NCBI GenBank assembly: GCA_000702085.1
Contig: KL370861.1
Coordinates: forward strand, 684,911 to 748,910
Length of the DNA: 64,000 nt
Source of the DNA: Lachnospiraceae bacterium P6A3
GTDB taxonomy: Bacteria > Bacillota > Clostridia > Lachnospirales > Lachnospiraceae
Direction of reading: 5' to 3'
Positions 17,653-26,990 of the stretch are shown here, in pieces. Position 1 is the first letter of the stretch, and the number at the start of each line of letters is the position of its first letter. Under the pieces are notes generated by a model. That model had not been told where the DNA came from. It saw only the letters and a list, made by a program, of their open reading frames with translations, and searched no databases. The translations under genes and the position numbers were made by a program.

Positions 17653-18990
17653 TTGAAAAATCTTACTCGTTCAAGCAGGTATATGATCTTTATAAGTGTA
17701 TTTTTGGTTGTCATTAATGCACTTTTGGGATTCCTGCTTACAAAACAATCCGATAATGCTATTCGTGATCTTATTCAGCACCGCATGCTCGATATATCAA
17801 ATACAGCAGCATCGATGATAGACGGAGATGTGCTTGAGAACGCATCTGCCGACAATCTTGACTCGCCCGAATGCAGGGAGATCTACGAAACCCTTACATA
17901 TTTCCAGGACAATATTGAACTCGAATACATTTATTGCATTAAGAAACTCGATAACGGAGAGTTTGTTTTTTCGATAGATCCGACAGTGGAAGATCCCGGA
18001 GAATTCGGAGCTCCCATTGTTTCTACCGAGGCTTTGATAGAAGCCGGACACGGTGTTCCTTCGGTTGACGATGAACCTTATGTGGATCAATGGGGAAGAT
18101 TTTACAGCTCATATTCACCCGTTTTTGATTCGGCGGGCAGGGTTGCGGGTATTGTAGCGGTAGATTTCAGTGCGGACTGGTATGACAATCAGATACGTAA
18201 TCTTGTTGTCATCACTATCCATGTTATTGCAATTGCGTTTTGCATAAGCGTGGCAATCATCATATTTATCGCTACCAAATACAGAAAGAGATTTTTAACG
18301 ATTTCAAATGATATGAGGAAGCTTTCGGATGAGATCGAAATGCTGGTAAAAGAAGTCTCATTTGATTCTTATTGGTACGAGGAACAGACGGAATTTAAAA
18401 CCGGTAAAGAGAATACGACCAATGATGAAATAGAGATCATTTCCATCAAGATCAGAAATCTTCAGGACAGACTTGAAGAGCAGATTGATTATGTTAAATC
18501 CCTTGCGTATATAGACGGTCTTACCGGACTTGAAAACAGAACCGCATATATGGAGCAGGTTAAATGTATAGAAGATAATATTCGTTCGGGAAAGGCAGCG
18601 TTTACCGTTGTTGTCTGTGATATCAACCAGCTTAAACTTATCAATGACGATTACGGCCACGAGGAAGGAGATAAGCTGATCACCCTCGTTTCCAAAACCC
18701 TTCAGTCATTGTTTTCCAATGAAAAGATATATCGTATCGGTGGAGATGAATTTGTCATCATCGGTAAGGATCCGGATTACTCCGGCAGGATATCCGATCT
18801 GAAAGCCAAGCTGGAAATGTCACGTCATGAAATCGATAATCTTCCGGCATCCATTTCCGCAGGATTTTCCGTATATAATAAGGAGAATGATAATGAGTAC
18901 AGTGTTGTATTCAACCGGGCGGATAAGCTTATGTACGAGGATAAGAAGATATTCTATCAGACTCATGAAGACCGGAGAAAAATAAGATAA
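17653..18990 (+). CDS. membrane diguanylate cyclase with extracellular Cache-like sensor
   Basis: 445 residues. GGDEF cyclases join two GTP into cyclic di-GMP, a second messenger for motility and surface life. A membrane helix (10-30), a ~145-residue extracellular sensor of Cache type (with FYSSYSPVFDSAGRVAGIVAVDFS), a second helix (182-208), a coiled linker and a C-terminal GGDEF domain are seen. The active-site loop is intact (RIGGDEF, 363-367), as is the metal-binding Asp of VVCDINQLKLIND. No RxxD inhibitory site precedes it. The start is TTG at 17653, seven bases after a run of six G; an upstream in-frame TTG lies in the promoter. Confidence 0.9.
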   Translation: MKNLTRSSRYMIFISVFLVVINALLGFLLTKQSDNAIRDLIQHRMLDISNTAASMIDGDVLENASADNLDSPECREIYETLTYFQDNIELEYIYCIKKLDNGEFVFSIDPTVEDPGEFGAPIVSTEALIEAGHGVPSVDDEPYVDQWGRFYSSYSPVFDSAGRVAGIVAVDFSADWYDNQIRNLVVITIHVIAIAFCISVAIIIFIATKYRKRFLTISNDMRKLSDEIEMLVKEVSFDSYWYEEQTEFKTGKENTTNDEIEIISIKIRNLQDRLEEQIDYVKSLAYIDGLTGLENRTAYMEQVKCIEDNIRSGKAAFTVVVCDINQLKLINDDYGHEEGDKLITLVSKTLQSLFSNEKIYRIGGDEFVIIGKDPDYSGRISDLKAKLEMSRHEIDNLPASISAGFSVYNKENDNEYSVVFNRADKLMYEDKKIFYQTHEDRRKIR

Positions 18991-18996
18991 AAAACA

Positions 18997-19028
18997 GGGT
19001 GCAGAAATTTCTGCACCCTTATTTTTTA
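18997..19028. terminator. bidirectional terminator between cyclase and GH5 gene
   Basis: 11-bp inverted repeat GGGTGCAGAAA / TTTCTGCACCC (18997-19018) with A-rich left and T-rich right flanks. It reaches the stop codon of the minus-strand GH5 gene. Confidence 0.85.
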
Positions 19029-21176
19029 TTCCTGTGTTCCTGTGTTCTGATCCGATACCTTGTATTCGGTTTTTATTCTTTCTTCGAATTCGTTATCAAG
19101 TTTTCTGATGTGATACTTATTTACATTAAGTATTACAACGACTATTAACAGTACTACCGAGATTGTGAGAAGAGCTATAAGCACTCCGGAATTTGCGGAT
19201 GAATCATTATCTGCCGCAGGAGTCTGAGGTGAAGCAGGATTGCCATCCGTGCTCTGGACTGCCTGAGCTTCATCTGCAGGGGCGGGAACAGCTGAAGCGT
19301 TACTTGTATCCGTACCTGCGCTGCCATCGGCTGCGGTTCCGTTACCTGCAGGGGTATCAGATCCGCTTGCCGTTCCCGAACCTGAATCGCTTGAACTTGA
19401 CCCCGGGTTAATAACAGGAGTTGGGGCATTGCCGGAATGTTCGGAAAGAGAAATGCCGTTTGCTCCAAGAGCAACTTTGTGGTCGAGTCCTATGAATTTT
19501 CCTGCATCGTTTTTCCAGAGAACCGTTTCGACCAGAGCATATTTGTCTTCATCCCAGGTCTTAAAGTCGTCTTTTACAAGTCCGCCGGTATCACCTGAAT
19601 TTGCGTTGTAACACCAGAAAGTGTGGTTCAGGTTATCTTTGCCGATAAGATCTCTTAAGTATTCCATCCACTTAAGATTGTCACCTGACATGAATCCTCC
19701 CCATTCACCTATGAGAATGGGAGCAATATCTTCTTCGGCGATATAAAGCCAGTAATCATACCATGCATCTTTATAGAGCGAATCGTATGTGAAGCCTCCG
19801 CTGAACCAGGGCTGTTCATATACGAGGGGACCGTAATCGTGAGGAGAGTAGACAATCTGTCTGTTTCTTGTTTCATCACCGAAATCTATGGGGTAATCCC
19901 TTACTGCCATCAGATTTCCGCCCCACCATGTATTGTAATAATCTCCGTCATTTGTTGACGTGAAGTTGTTGGAAGCTGGATTGGTGGGATATATCTGGAT
20001 TCCCTCGATTACGATAAGAACATGGGGGTTGATGTCCAGTATGGCATTTCCCGCACGCTCCGCAACTCTTTTCCAGTTATTTGCATCGTTTGAATCATTC
20101 CAGATTGCATGAGGTGTTTCGCTTGCTTTACCGTGAGGTTCGTTCTTTAAGTCAAAGGCTACAATGGTGTCAAAATTCTTATATCTGTCGGCAATCCATT
20201 TGAGGGCCTCAATGTACTGGTCCTCGGAAATTCTGTCGGTGTACCATACGGGATGATTGTGTCCGGAAGCATCGGTATTTGCCGAGTGGATATCGATCAT
20301 AACTTTGATTCCGTTCTGCTCGCAAAGTGTCAGAACGTAATCGAATATCTCGAGTGAATTCAGTGAATTGAGATTTGAATTATAAGCGTGGTTGTAATTT
20401 GCCGTGGGATAGTTGCCGTTTTTCCATTCGAGAAGAAGCTCTGCTGACATGGGGATTCTCATGAGATTGAATCCGTGATCGGCAATTGACACAATGGATG
20501 TTTCAAGTTCCGCATTCCATAAACCGTCGAATAGATTGGTTCCTGTATTGTATCCGAACCAGTTGAGACCGGTCAGCCATACTTCGTTACCGTTCATATC
20601 AACGATTTTGGATCCGTCCGTGGTAAGCCAGTCATCGCCGACGGTTCCGTAGGTTGAAACGGCAGGCGAGGAGAATTCCGGTCTTGCTTCGGAATTGTTG
20701 TTCTGATTATTCTGGTTATTATTGTTGTTATTATTGTTATTATTATTTGCGGGTGCGGTATAAGTTCCTGATCCGGTTACGCTCACTACCTGGGCGGAAG
20801 AAAGACCTGATCCGTCGACCTGGATTCCCACATTGGAGTTAAATCCCCATGAATTGGGTCCGTCAGCTCTTACCACCGCGGTTACCTGTTTCCCGTTTGC
20901 GGTGTATGAATCGAATCCCCATCCTGAAGGAGATTTTACATCCGCATTGAATTCAACGACTACAGTGATCGTCAGATATCCGCTGCATCCTTTAAGGTCA
21001 AATGATATCTGTCCTCCGGAGCCCCAGATATTGGTGTCGACATGTTCTGCCGAAGGGGTTTCCTCGGCACGGACAATACCGCTTAATGTGTATTGTGAAA
21101 ATGATACGATCAGTACAAAAGAAATCAGAAGTACCGATAAGATTTTTGAGAAAGATTTTTTACAGAACCTGTTCAT
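19026..21176 (-). CDS. membrane-anchored GH5 endo-beta-glucanase (cellulase)
   Basis: 716 residues. Signal sequence (1-37); an uncharacterised ~95-residue beta-rich module with four Trp (45-142), perhaps a carbohydrate-binding module; an Asn-rich linker with 11 consecutive Asn (144-154); a GH5 barrel (about 175-560) with acid/base E346 in DLKNEP and nucleophile E491 in LIGEWGG; a Ser/Ala/Pro/Thr-rich stalk (about 590-660); one membrane helix (663-685) and a charged cytoplasmic tail. It should cleave beta-1,4-glucans at the cell surface. Anchoring by a C-terminal helix rather than LPXTG is unusual. The start at 21176 follows GAGGGG by six bases; an upstream ATG has no such site. Confidence 0.93.
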   Translation of the reverse strand: MNRFCKKSFSKILSVLLISFVLIVSFSQYTLSGIVRAEETPSAEHVDTNIWGSGGQISFDLKGCSGYLTITVVVEFNADVKSPSGWGFDSYTANGKQVTAVVRADGPNSWGFNSNVGIQVDGSGLSSAQVVSVTGSGTYTAPANNNNNNNNNNNQNNQNNNSEARPEFSSPAVSTYGTVGDDWLTTDGSKIVDMNGNEVWLTGLNWFGYNTGTNLFDGLWNAELETSIVSIADHGFNLMRIPMSAELLLEWKNGNYPTANYNHAYNSNLNSLNSLEIFDYVLTLCEQNGIKVMIDIHSANTDASGHNHPVWYTDRISEDQYIEALKWIADRYKNFDTIVAFDLKNEPHGKASETPHAIWNDSNDANNWKRVAERAGNAILDINPHVLIVIEGIQIYPTNPASNNFTSTNDGDYYNTWWGGNLMAVRDYPIDFGDETRNRQIVYSPHDYGPLVYEQPWFSGGFTYDSLYKDAWYDYWLYIAEEDIAPILIGEWGGFMSGDNLKWMEYLRDLIGKDNLNHTFWCYNANSGDTGGLVKDDFKTWDEDKYALVETVLWKNDAGKFIGLDHKVALGANGISLSEHSGNAPTPVINPGSSSSDSGSGTASGSDTPAGNGTAADGSAGTDTSNASAVPAPADEAQAVQSTDGNPASPQTPAADNDSSANSGVLIALLTISVVLLIVVVILNVNKYHIRKLDNEFEERIKTEYKVSDQNTGTQE
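20694..20748 (-). repeat. asparagine-codon microsatellite in the GH5 linker
   Basis: A run of AAT/AAC codons encodes eleven Asn and then Gln-Asn mixtures. Triplet tracts like this vary in length by slippage and would change linker length without breaking the frame. Confidence 0.7.
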
Positions 21177-21250
21177 TGTTTTCCCCTCATATGACAAAAT
21201 TTCAGTTCAGCACCATGTATTTTACTCTTTCTACATGTCATTTTCCAATA

Positions 21251-23149
21251 TTATTGACTTAAACCGTTTTCTTTTTTATGCATATTCTTCTTTATGAGGG
21301 GAGCAAGAAACCTGCTTGGCATATTTTTTCCGTTTTCACTTCCTTTTTGATAGAAGAGATACAGTTTTTCCTCTGCTCTTGTCATGGCTACATAAAAGAT
21401 TCGTCTTTCCTCTGATATTGTTTCTTCATCAGGCATTTTGCCGTGCGGGAAATTTCCTTCGTTTACATCGGGGATTATAACCGTATTGAATTCAAGTCCT
21501 TTTGAAGCATGAACAGTCATAAGATCGACGATATCCGGGTCCTGCTTTTTGCGGGATTTATTTAATCCGGATTCATATTTTTCTTTTATCCCTAAAATAT
21601 CATCAAGGCATTCTGCTTCACTGAAAAGTCTCTCCCCTTCACTAAGGATTTTTTGGTATTCGAGTTTCTTATTATCATCCTTACACAGGCTGTAGATGTA
21701 TTTTTCGTATCCGATCTTTTTGTACAGATATGTGATCGTGCTCTTAACCGAAATGTTTTTCATAAACAGAAGATCTTTCCTTAGGGCATGCAATTTATTG
21801 ATCTTTTCATGCTTATGGGGAGAATTTCCCAGAGCTATTTTTTTGATTATCGTTTCAAGATTTCCGCCTGATCCGATGATATATTCATGGTCTATATACC
21901 TCGGAGGTTTGTTTATGATCTCATTCAGGGATTTCTCTGACATTTCTCCATAGATATTTTGGAGATACGAGTAAATATCCTTAATGATGAAATGTTCGAA
22001 CAGTCCGGTCATCTTTTCGCTGATCCTGTATGGGACGTTTCTTGTGGTCAGAAAGGCTGCAAAAGACTGCATTTCTATATTGGTCCTGAAAAGGACGGCC
22101 ATCTTGTTTTTCTTTTGTGTAATCAGATCCTTTATGTACTCATATTCACATATCCGATCGTTAAAACCGCGTAGGAATAGATTATTTCCCGACTGTTTTT
22201 TTATGCTATGGGGATTTTTATCAATCCTGTTTTTATTTTCACCGATGACAAGAGCGGAGGCATCTACGATTGATTTTACGGATCTGTAATTTGTGCTCAG
22301 ATACATCAGCTCGGCACTGCGTTCTGCCAGATATGTTTTCAGAATGGACGGATCGGATCCGCGGAACCCGTAAATCGATTGATCGTCATCACCTACCGCA
22401 AATATCTCTGATCTTGTTCCGGCAAGCAGCTTTACCGTTTCATATTGTGCTTTGTTAATGTCTTGAAATTCATCGATAAGGATATGTGAGAATCTGTTTT
22501 TCCATTTACGGATAAAAGATCTGTCATGCAAGAGCAGATGGCGGCAATCGTATACCATATCATCGAAGTCCAGCAATCCCGATTTCCTTCGGATGTTTTC
22601 GTAGTATTTAAACATATCCGGAAAAAGGCTGCTTAAGCAGCCGGTTTCCTGAAAATCATCCGCTTCATATGTCCTGAGGCTATCCGTAGTCACGGCTTTA
22701 TCCAGGGTGTTTTTGTATAGGGATACTGCACGGAGAAACTCAGAAACAATGCCTTTTATATCTTTTGATTTTTCATAGCCCAGATACTTTCGGATAACAT
22801 TTGAAGCTATTTCCGATTTGTTTCTGTCGTACAGGATTATCGGAGGGGTTGATCTGCATGATTCACGTATCATGTTGTAGAAAACAGAATGAAATGTACC
22901 GAAAGCTACAGGTAAGGGGATTTCTGATTTTTCATTAAATCTTTTCCGCATCCCGACTGCAGCATCTTTTGTAAATGTGATCACCAGGATGGAAGACGGC
23001 TCTACCGAAAGATCGTTTATCAGATATAGTATGCGGGATGTCATGGTATGAGTTTTCCCCGATCCCGGCCCCGCAGCCAGCAATATGTCTTTTCCGGTGA
23101 AAGTCGCTGCTTTATATTGCTCTTTGTTCAAGTCTGATCCATTGTACAT
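21251..23149 (-). CDS. UvrD/PcrA/Rep-family superfamily-1 DNA helicase
   Basis: 632 residues, shorter than PcrA (~720). Helicase motifs in order: Q motif LNKEQYKAAT; motif I AAGPGSGKTHTM (Walker A); Ia VITFTKDAA; II ILIDEFQDINKAQY; III VGDDDQSIYGFRGS; IV YLSTNYRSVKSI; V VDLMTVHASKGLEFNTV; VI RRIFYVAMTRAEEKLYL. It unwinds DNA with 3'-5' polarity in repair or displacement. The C-terminal PcrA Tudor-like tail is absent, so it may be a paralogue rather than the main PcrA. The start at 23149 follows GGAGG by six bases; a GTG 39 bases upstream is in frame but has no such site. Confidence 0.9.
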   Translation of the reverse strand: MYNGSDLNKEQYKAATFTGKDILLAAGPGSGKTHTMTSRILYLINDLSVEPSSILVITFTKDAAVGMRKRFNEKSEIPLPVAFGTFHSVFYNMIRESCRSTPPIILYDRNKSEIASNVIRKYLGYEKSKDIKGIVSEFLRAVSLYKNTLDKAVTTDSLRTYEADDFQETGCLSSLFPDMFKYYENIRRKSGLLDFDDMVYDCRHLLLHDRSFIRKWKNRFSHILIDEFQDINKAQYETVKLLAGTRSEIFAVGDDDQSIYGFRGSDPSILKTYLAERSAELMYLSTNYRSVKSIVDASALVIGENKNRIDKNPHSIKKQSGNNLFLRGFNDRICEYEYIKDLITQKKNKMAVLFRTNIEMQSFAAFLTTRNVPYRISEKMTGLFEHFIIKDIYSYLQNIYGEMSEKSLNEIINKPPRYIDHEYIIGSGGNLETIIKKIALGNSPHKHEKINKLHALRKDLLFMKNISVKSTITYLYKKIGYEKYIYSLCKDDNKKLEYQKILSEGERLFSEAECLDDILGIKEKYESGLNKSRKKQDPDIVDLMTVHASKGLEFNTVIIPDVNEGNFPHGKMPDEETISEERRIFYVAMTRAEEKLYLFYQKGSENGKNMPSRFLAPLIKKNMHKKENGLSQ

Positions 23150-23297
23150 AAAAAGCCTCCGAAGAACGCTTTTGTTCATCACACTCAAAGGATAATTACC
23201 TTAAATGTCATGAACAAATAAGCCTTCTCCGGGGGCTTTTTTATTATAATATCATTATCTGTATAAAAATAAACCACATCTGTATGGGAGCTTATGA

Positions 23298-25037
23298 ATG
23301 TTTTGTCCAAAATGCGGATGTAAAGTAGAAGATGATGATCTTTTCTGCCCGGAATGCGGCACGGGTATATCGAAAATAAAACAAAAGCCTAAGACTATGA
23401 TTTTGTTTTCTGTAATATCCGGCCTGATAATTATCGGAATCATAGTCGGAATTGTCTTAATCGGACGCTCGAGATTAAATGCAACGACAATGCGTATTTT
23501 GAGTTATGAGGGCTCTATAGCTCTTTCCGATGCATCAGGAAGATCTCTGGAGGCTGCGCCCGAGAGGAGACTGAATGACGGAAACATTCTTGATACTTAT
23601 AAGGATTCCAAAGCAAGAGTTCTTCTGGATGAGGACCGCTGCGTAACACTTACGGAAAAAAGCAGGGCTTCTTTTCATCAGGAAAATAAAACTCTAAGGC
23701 TCCTTCTTGAAAAGGGCAGTTTGTTTTTTAATATCGAAAGACCGCTTGAAGATGATGAAAATTTCGATATTCAGACATCAACCATGATTATCGGAATCCG
23801 TGGCACTTCCGGTTATGTATGTTCTGATGAAAACGGCTGCAGCGTTCTTTATCTTACAAGCGGAAAAGTTGAAGTATTCGGCCTTAATAAAAACGGTGAT
23901 AAAAGAAGATCCGTTAAAGCCGTGGCCGGTCAGAAGGTTACGGTTATTACGGACGGTGAAAACGTGGAACTGATAGTTGAGGAAATAGAGGAATTTGATC
24001 TTCCCTATTTTGCGATTCTTGAAATCTGTGAAGATGAAGGTCTTTTAAGTACCGTAACGGAAGAAACCGGATGGGATAAGGACATTCTTAAAGATCTTGC
24101 AGATGATCCTTACAGCGGAGATTCCGAAACTGTTGCCGACTCCGGATACTCCACGGATCCCGCAAGGCTGGTTGGAATATGGAAGTACAGAGATCGTGAT
24201 GCGGGACTTGATGAGGATTATTATGAACTCAGAGAAGACGGTACGGGTGTATATTATTATTTCAATGCGGACGGTACACTTGTAAATTATCATACACTGA
24301 CATGGGATTATCTGGATAAGGAGAACGCTGACTGCGAATATGACGGCAGAGTGCATATAACCGTGGACTCCGATGCATATTACTTTTGGTCTCATGGAAT
24401 GATCTGTTTTGGAGATTTTGCTACCCGGAACCCGGTCTGGTATGTACGTTTGGAAGATGATTCATTTGTTCCGAGAATCAGTGATGAGATTATCGGCACA
24501 TACAGTCCTTCCGACGGAGCCCTTCCTTCTTATGTATTTAACGACGATGCAACGGGATATACATTTGACAATAACGGTGTCCTTTCATCCTTTACTTTTG
24601 ACAGGGATGGTGCCGGCTGGCTTATTCACTTCTATGACGGTTCCGGTCAGAATGTAAATTGCCTCTTTAACGGTGAAAAATTATATATCGGAACCACTGT
24701 CAGACCTGATAGTGTATATTACATGCGGATTTCCGAATCGGATAATTCATCTTCGGACGCCGGAGAGAATCAGGTAGCGGAGACGTTATATGATGCTTCG
24801 GATATATTAGGAACATGGGTGGATACCAGATATGACTATTCCTATACGATAAATGAAGACGGAAGCGGAACCGGTCCTTACGGAATGACATTTACCTGGA
24901 CCCTTGATGACGGAGGATTCAGTTTTGAAGGCATAGATATGATTTTCAGTAACGGTATCCTTCAGCTGGGAGAGACCTATTTCAATGATACAAATATGGT
25001 GAGCGAAACATATTACATTACTCTTCACAGAAAGTGA
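23298..25037 (+). CDS. zinc-ribbon / FecR-like / lipocalin-repeat membrane protein
   Basis: 579 residues with an uncommon order. A zinc ribbon with C3, C6, C17 and C20 faces the cytoplasm; one membrane helix spans about 34-55; a FecR-like beta domain (about 60-225) carries IIGIRGTSGYV and SGKVEVF patterns; three related beta-rich repeats follow (about 290-390, 395-480, 490-579), each starting with a G-x-W/Y motif (LVGIWKY, IIGTYSP, ILGTWVD), like small lipocalin-type domains. FecR domains usually sense or bind ligands outside the membrane. No sigma factor gene is adjacent, so classical FecR signalling is not indicated. The start follows GGGAG by seven bases. Role unknown. Confidence 0.78.
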   Translation: MFCPKCGCKVEDDDLFCPECGTGISKIKQKPKTMILFSVISGLIIIGIIVGIVLIGRSRLNATTMRILSYEGSIALSDASGRSLEAAPERRLNDGNILDTYKDSKARVLLDEDRCVTLTEKSRASFHQENKTLRLLLEKGSLFFNIERPLEDDENFDIQTSTMIIGIRGTSGYVCSDENGCSVLYLTSGKVEVFGLNKNGDKRRSVKAVAGQKVTVITDGENVELIVEEIEEFDLPYFAILEICEDEGLLSTVTEETGWDKDILKDLADDPYSGDSETVADSGYSTDPARLVGIWKYRDRDAGLDEDYYELREDGTGVYYYFNADGTLVNYHTLTWDYLDKENADCEYDGRVHITVDSDAYYFWSHGMICFGDFATRNPVWYVRLEDDSFVPRISDEIIGTYSPSDGALPSYVFNDDATGYTFDNNGVLSSFTFDRDGAGWLIHFYDGSGQNVNCLFNGEKLYIGTTVRPDSVYYMRISESDNSSSDAGENQVAETLYDASDILGTWVDTRYDYSYTINEDGSGTGPYGMTFTWTLDDGGFSFEGIDMIFSNGILQLGETYFNDTNMVSETYYITLHRK

Positions 25038-25042
25038 TTTTC

Positions 25043-25089
25043 AGCTCCTTTTATCCGGCTTTGTAAGGCCGGTGAAAGGAGCTCTTTTT
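25043..25089 (+). terminator. intrinsic terminator after the FecR-like gene
   Basis: Long stem-loop from AGCTCCTTTT (25043) to AAAGGAGCT (25083) with an inner CCGGC/GCCGG stem, followed by TTTTT. Confidence 0.9.
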
Positions 25090-25114
25090 GAACTGTCAAA
25101 ATCCTCAAAAATCC

Positions 25115-25143
25115 TTGTAAATAAAGCGTTTTCGCGATATAAT
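25115..25143 (+). promoter_or_regulatory. predicted promoter of the debranching-like gene
   Basis: TTGTAA (25115-25120), 17-bp spacer, TATAAT (25138-25143). Predicted transcription start is near 25150, about 20 nt before the ATG. Confidence 0.7.
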
Positions 25144-25169
25144 TTATAGGATTATGGAGTACCTTGCGC

Positions 25170-26990
25170 ATGAATAAGAACGGGACAAATTATATATTCC
25201 CTCTCATCACACAGGAAACCGCGTCAGGCATCAGATTTTGCCTGGAATCTAAGACAACCGATTGCGGTGTAATACTGTATGACAGAGTATCGGGGAAAGA
25301 GATTAAGAAGATTCCGTTTGAATCAGGCGATCGTATCGGTAATCTTTATTGCAAGACCGTTTCCGGATTTGACGCATCCGGGATTTCCTATCTGTATTAT
25401 TGCGGATCAAAACATATAACGGATCCGCGGGCTACCGCACTTGTTTCGGGAAGAGAATACGCTTCTCCCGTAAAAGAACCTTTAAAGGCCGTCATTAATG
25501 ATACGGATTATGACTGGGACGGAGACTTGCATCCCCGTTTGAAATATGAGGACAGTTTCTTTTATCTCCTGCATGTGAGAGGCTTTACAAAATCCCCTTC
25601 TTCGGGAGTTAAGCATAAGGGCACTTTTGCCGGCATTTCGGAAAAACTGGATTATCTTTCTTCCCTCGGAGTTACCACCATAGAACTCCAGCCCGCATAC
25701 GAATTTATAGAAATCGAATGCAAACCCGGCATAGAGCCTTCTTACGGTTACGGCACATCAAAGCCTTTTCAGGTAATCCCGGGAAAGCTGAATTATTGGG
25801 GATATAAAACCGGATATTATTATGCTCCCAAGGAAAGTTATTCTTCATCGGAAGATGCCTCCCGTGAGTTTAAAGATCTGGTTAAGGCACTTCACAAAAG
25901 GGGAATGGAAATCTGCATGCAGTTTTATTTTGCTCCCGATTTCCCCGAATCCGAAGTTCTCGAAGTATTGCGCTTTTGGGTTATTAATTATCATGTGGAC
26001 GGTTTCCATCTGATGGGAATGAATATACCCATGCGGCTGGTTTCCTCCGATTCGCTTCTTGCGGGAACCAAACTTTTAAACGATCACCTCGATAATGTGG
26101 ATTTCGAATCCGTTAAAGAATCCGGATACGGAAAATTCATCGGATTGTACACCGATGACTTCAGGTATCCCATGAGAAGACTTCTTAAGAGCGATGAAGG
26201 TCAGGTTTCCGATGCTCTTTCGTTCTTAAGGTCCAATCCCGAAGAGTTCGGACGTATAAATTTCTTTTCGGATTATCAGGGCTTTACTCTTATGGACATG
26301 GTCAGCTATGACCGCAAGCATAATGAGGAAAACGGTGAGGACGGAAGAGACGGCAGCGATTATAACTTCAGCTGGAACTGCGGCGAAGAAGGGCCTACCC
26401 GTAAAAAGAAGATCCGTGATCTGAGAATGAGACAGATCAAGAACGCTTACAGCCTTCTGATGCTGGGCGCGGGAACTCCCCTGATATTTATGGGGGATGA
26501 ATTCGGTAATTCGCAGTCGGGAAATAACAACCCGTACTGCATTGACTCTCAGGTGACCTGGCTTGACTGGAAGAATCTTAAGAAGAATTCGGAACTTGCG
26601 GATTATCTCAAAGAACTTGTAAAGCTTCGCGGAGCTCACAAGATATTCAAGAGCGGCAGAGAGCTGTACATGATAGATACCGAAAACTGCGGATATCCCG
26701 AGATGAGTTATCATTCGGATACGGCATACAGAGTATCTTGCGAATATTATTCACGTTCATTCGGAATAATGTATTGCGAGGATAAAGGCGACACTCTTAT
26801 ATATGCAGCCGTAAATATGGGGTGGGAAGATAAGGTTCTGGCACTTCCCAGGCCGCCCAAGGGATACTTCTGGACCGTTAAGATGTCCACTGATCCGGAT
26901 GCAGCGGAAAAGCCGGTTAGCGGAGAACTTGAAAAATCCATTCCCGGAAGAACCGTTACCATATATACAACGGTTAAGGTGAAGAAATGA
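25170..26990 (+). CDS. GH13 glycogen-debranching-like protein lacking catalytic residues (pseudoenzyme)
   Basis: 606 residues. Strong resemblance to GH13 isoamylase/GlgX debranching enzymes in YDWDGDLHPRL, HVRGFTKSPSSGV, LNYWGYKTGYYYAP, DMVSYDRKHNEENGEDGRDG, FSWNCGEEGPT and MGDEFGNSQSGNNNPYC. Yet aligned by eye to the family, region I Asp is Q251 and its His is P256; region II Arg/Asp nucleophile are H280/M282; region III acid Glu is L326; region IV His-Asp are Y369-Q370. The loop between regions I and II is about 60 residues shorter than usual. It should not hydrolyse glucan but may bind it. The ATG at 25170 is preferred to TTG at 25164. ATGA-overlaps the next gene. Confidence 0.85.
   Translation: MNKNGTNYIFPLITQETASGIRFCLESKTTDCGVILYDRVSGKEIKKIPFESGDRIGNLYCKTVSGFDASGISYLYYCGSKHITDPRATALVSGREYASPVKEPLKAVINDTDYDWDGDLHPRLKYEDSFFYLLHVRGFTKSPSSGVKHKGTFAGISEKLDYLSSLGVTTIELQPAYEFIEIECKPGIEPSYGYGTSKPFQVIPGKLNYWGYKTGYYYAPKESYSSSEDASREFKDLVKALHKRGMEICMQFYFAPDFPESEVLEVLRFWVINYHVDGFHLMGMNIPMRLVSSDSLLAGTKLLNDHLDNVDFESVKESGYGKFIGLYTDDFRYPMRRLLKSDEGQVSDALSFLRSNPEEFGRINFFSDYQGFTLMDMVSYDRKHNEENGEDGRDGSDYNFSWNCGEEGPTRKKKIRDLRMRQIKNAYSLLMLGAGTPLIFMGDEFGNSQSGNNNPYCIDSQVTWLDWKNLKKNSELADYLKELVKLRGAHKIFKSGRELYMIDTENCGYPEMSYHSDTAYRVSCEYYSRSFGIMYCEDKGDTLIYAAVNMGWEDKVLALPRPPKGYFWTVKMSTDPDAAEKPVSGELEKSIPGRTVTIYTTVKVKK

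Noticed and set aside
23219-23243. Terminator-like hairpin in the divergent gap before the FecR-like gene
   Set aside because: The stem is only about 5 bp and no plus-strand gene precedes it; the T run may be chance.
23255-23270. 16-bp sequence TTATCTGTATAAAAAT shared with 8827-8842
   Set aside because: Both copies are in AT-rich intergenic DNA, and one such 16-bp match is expected by chance in a window of this size.
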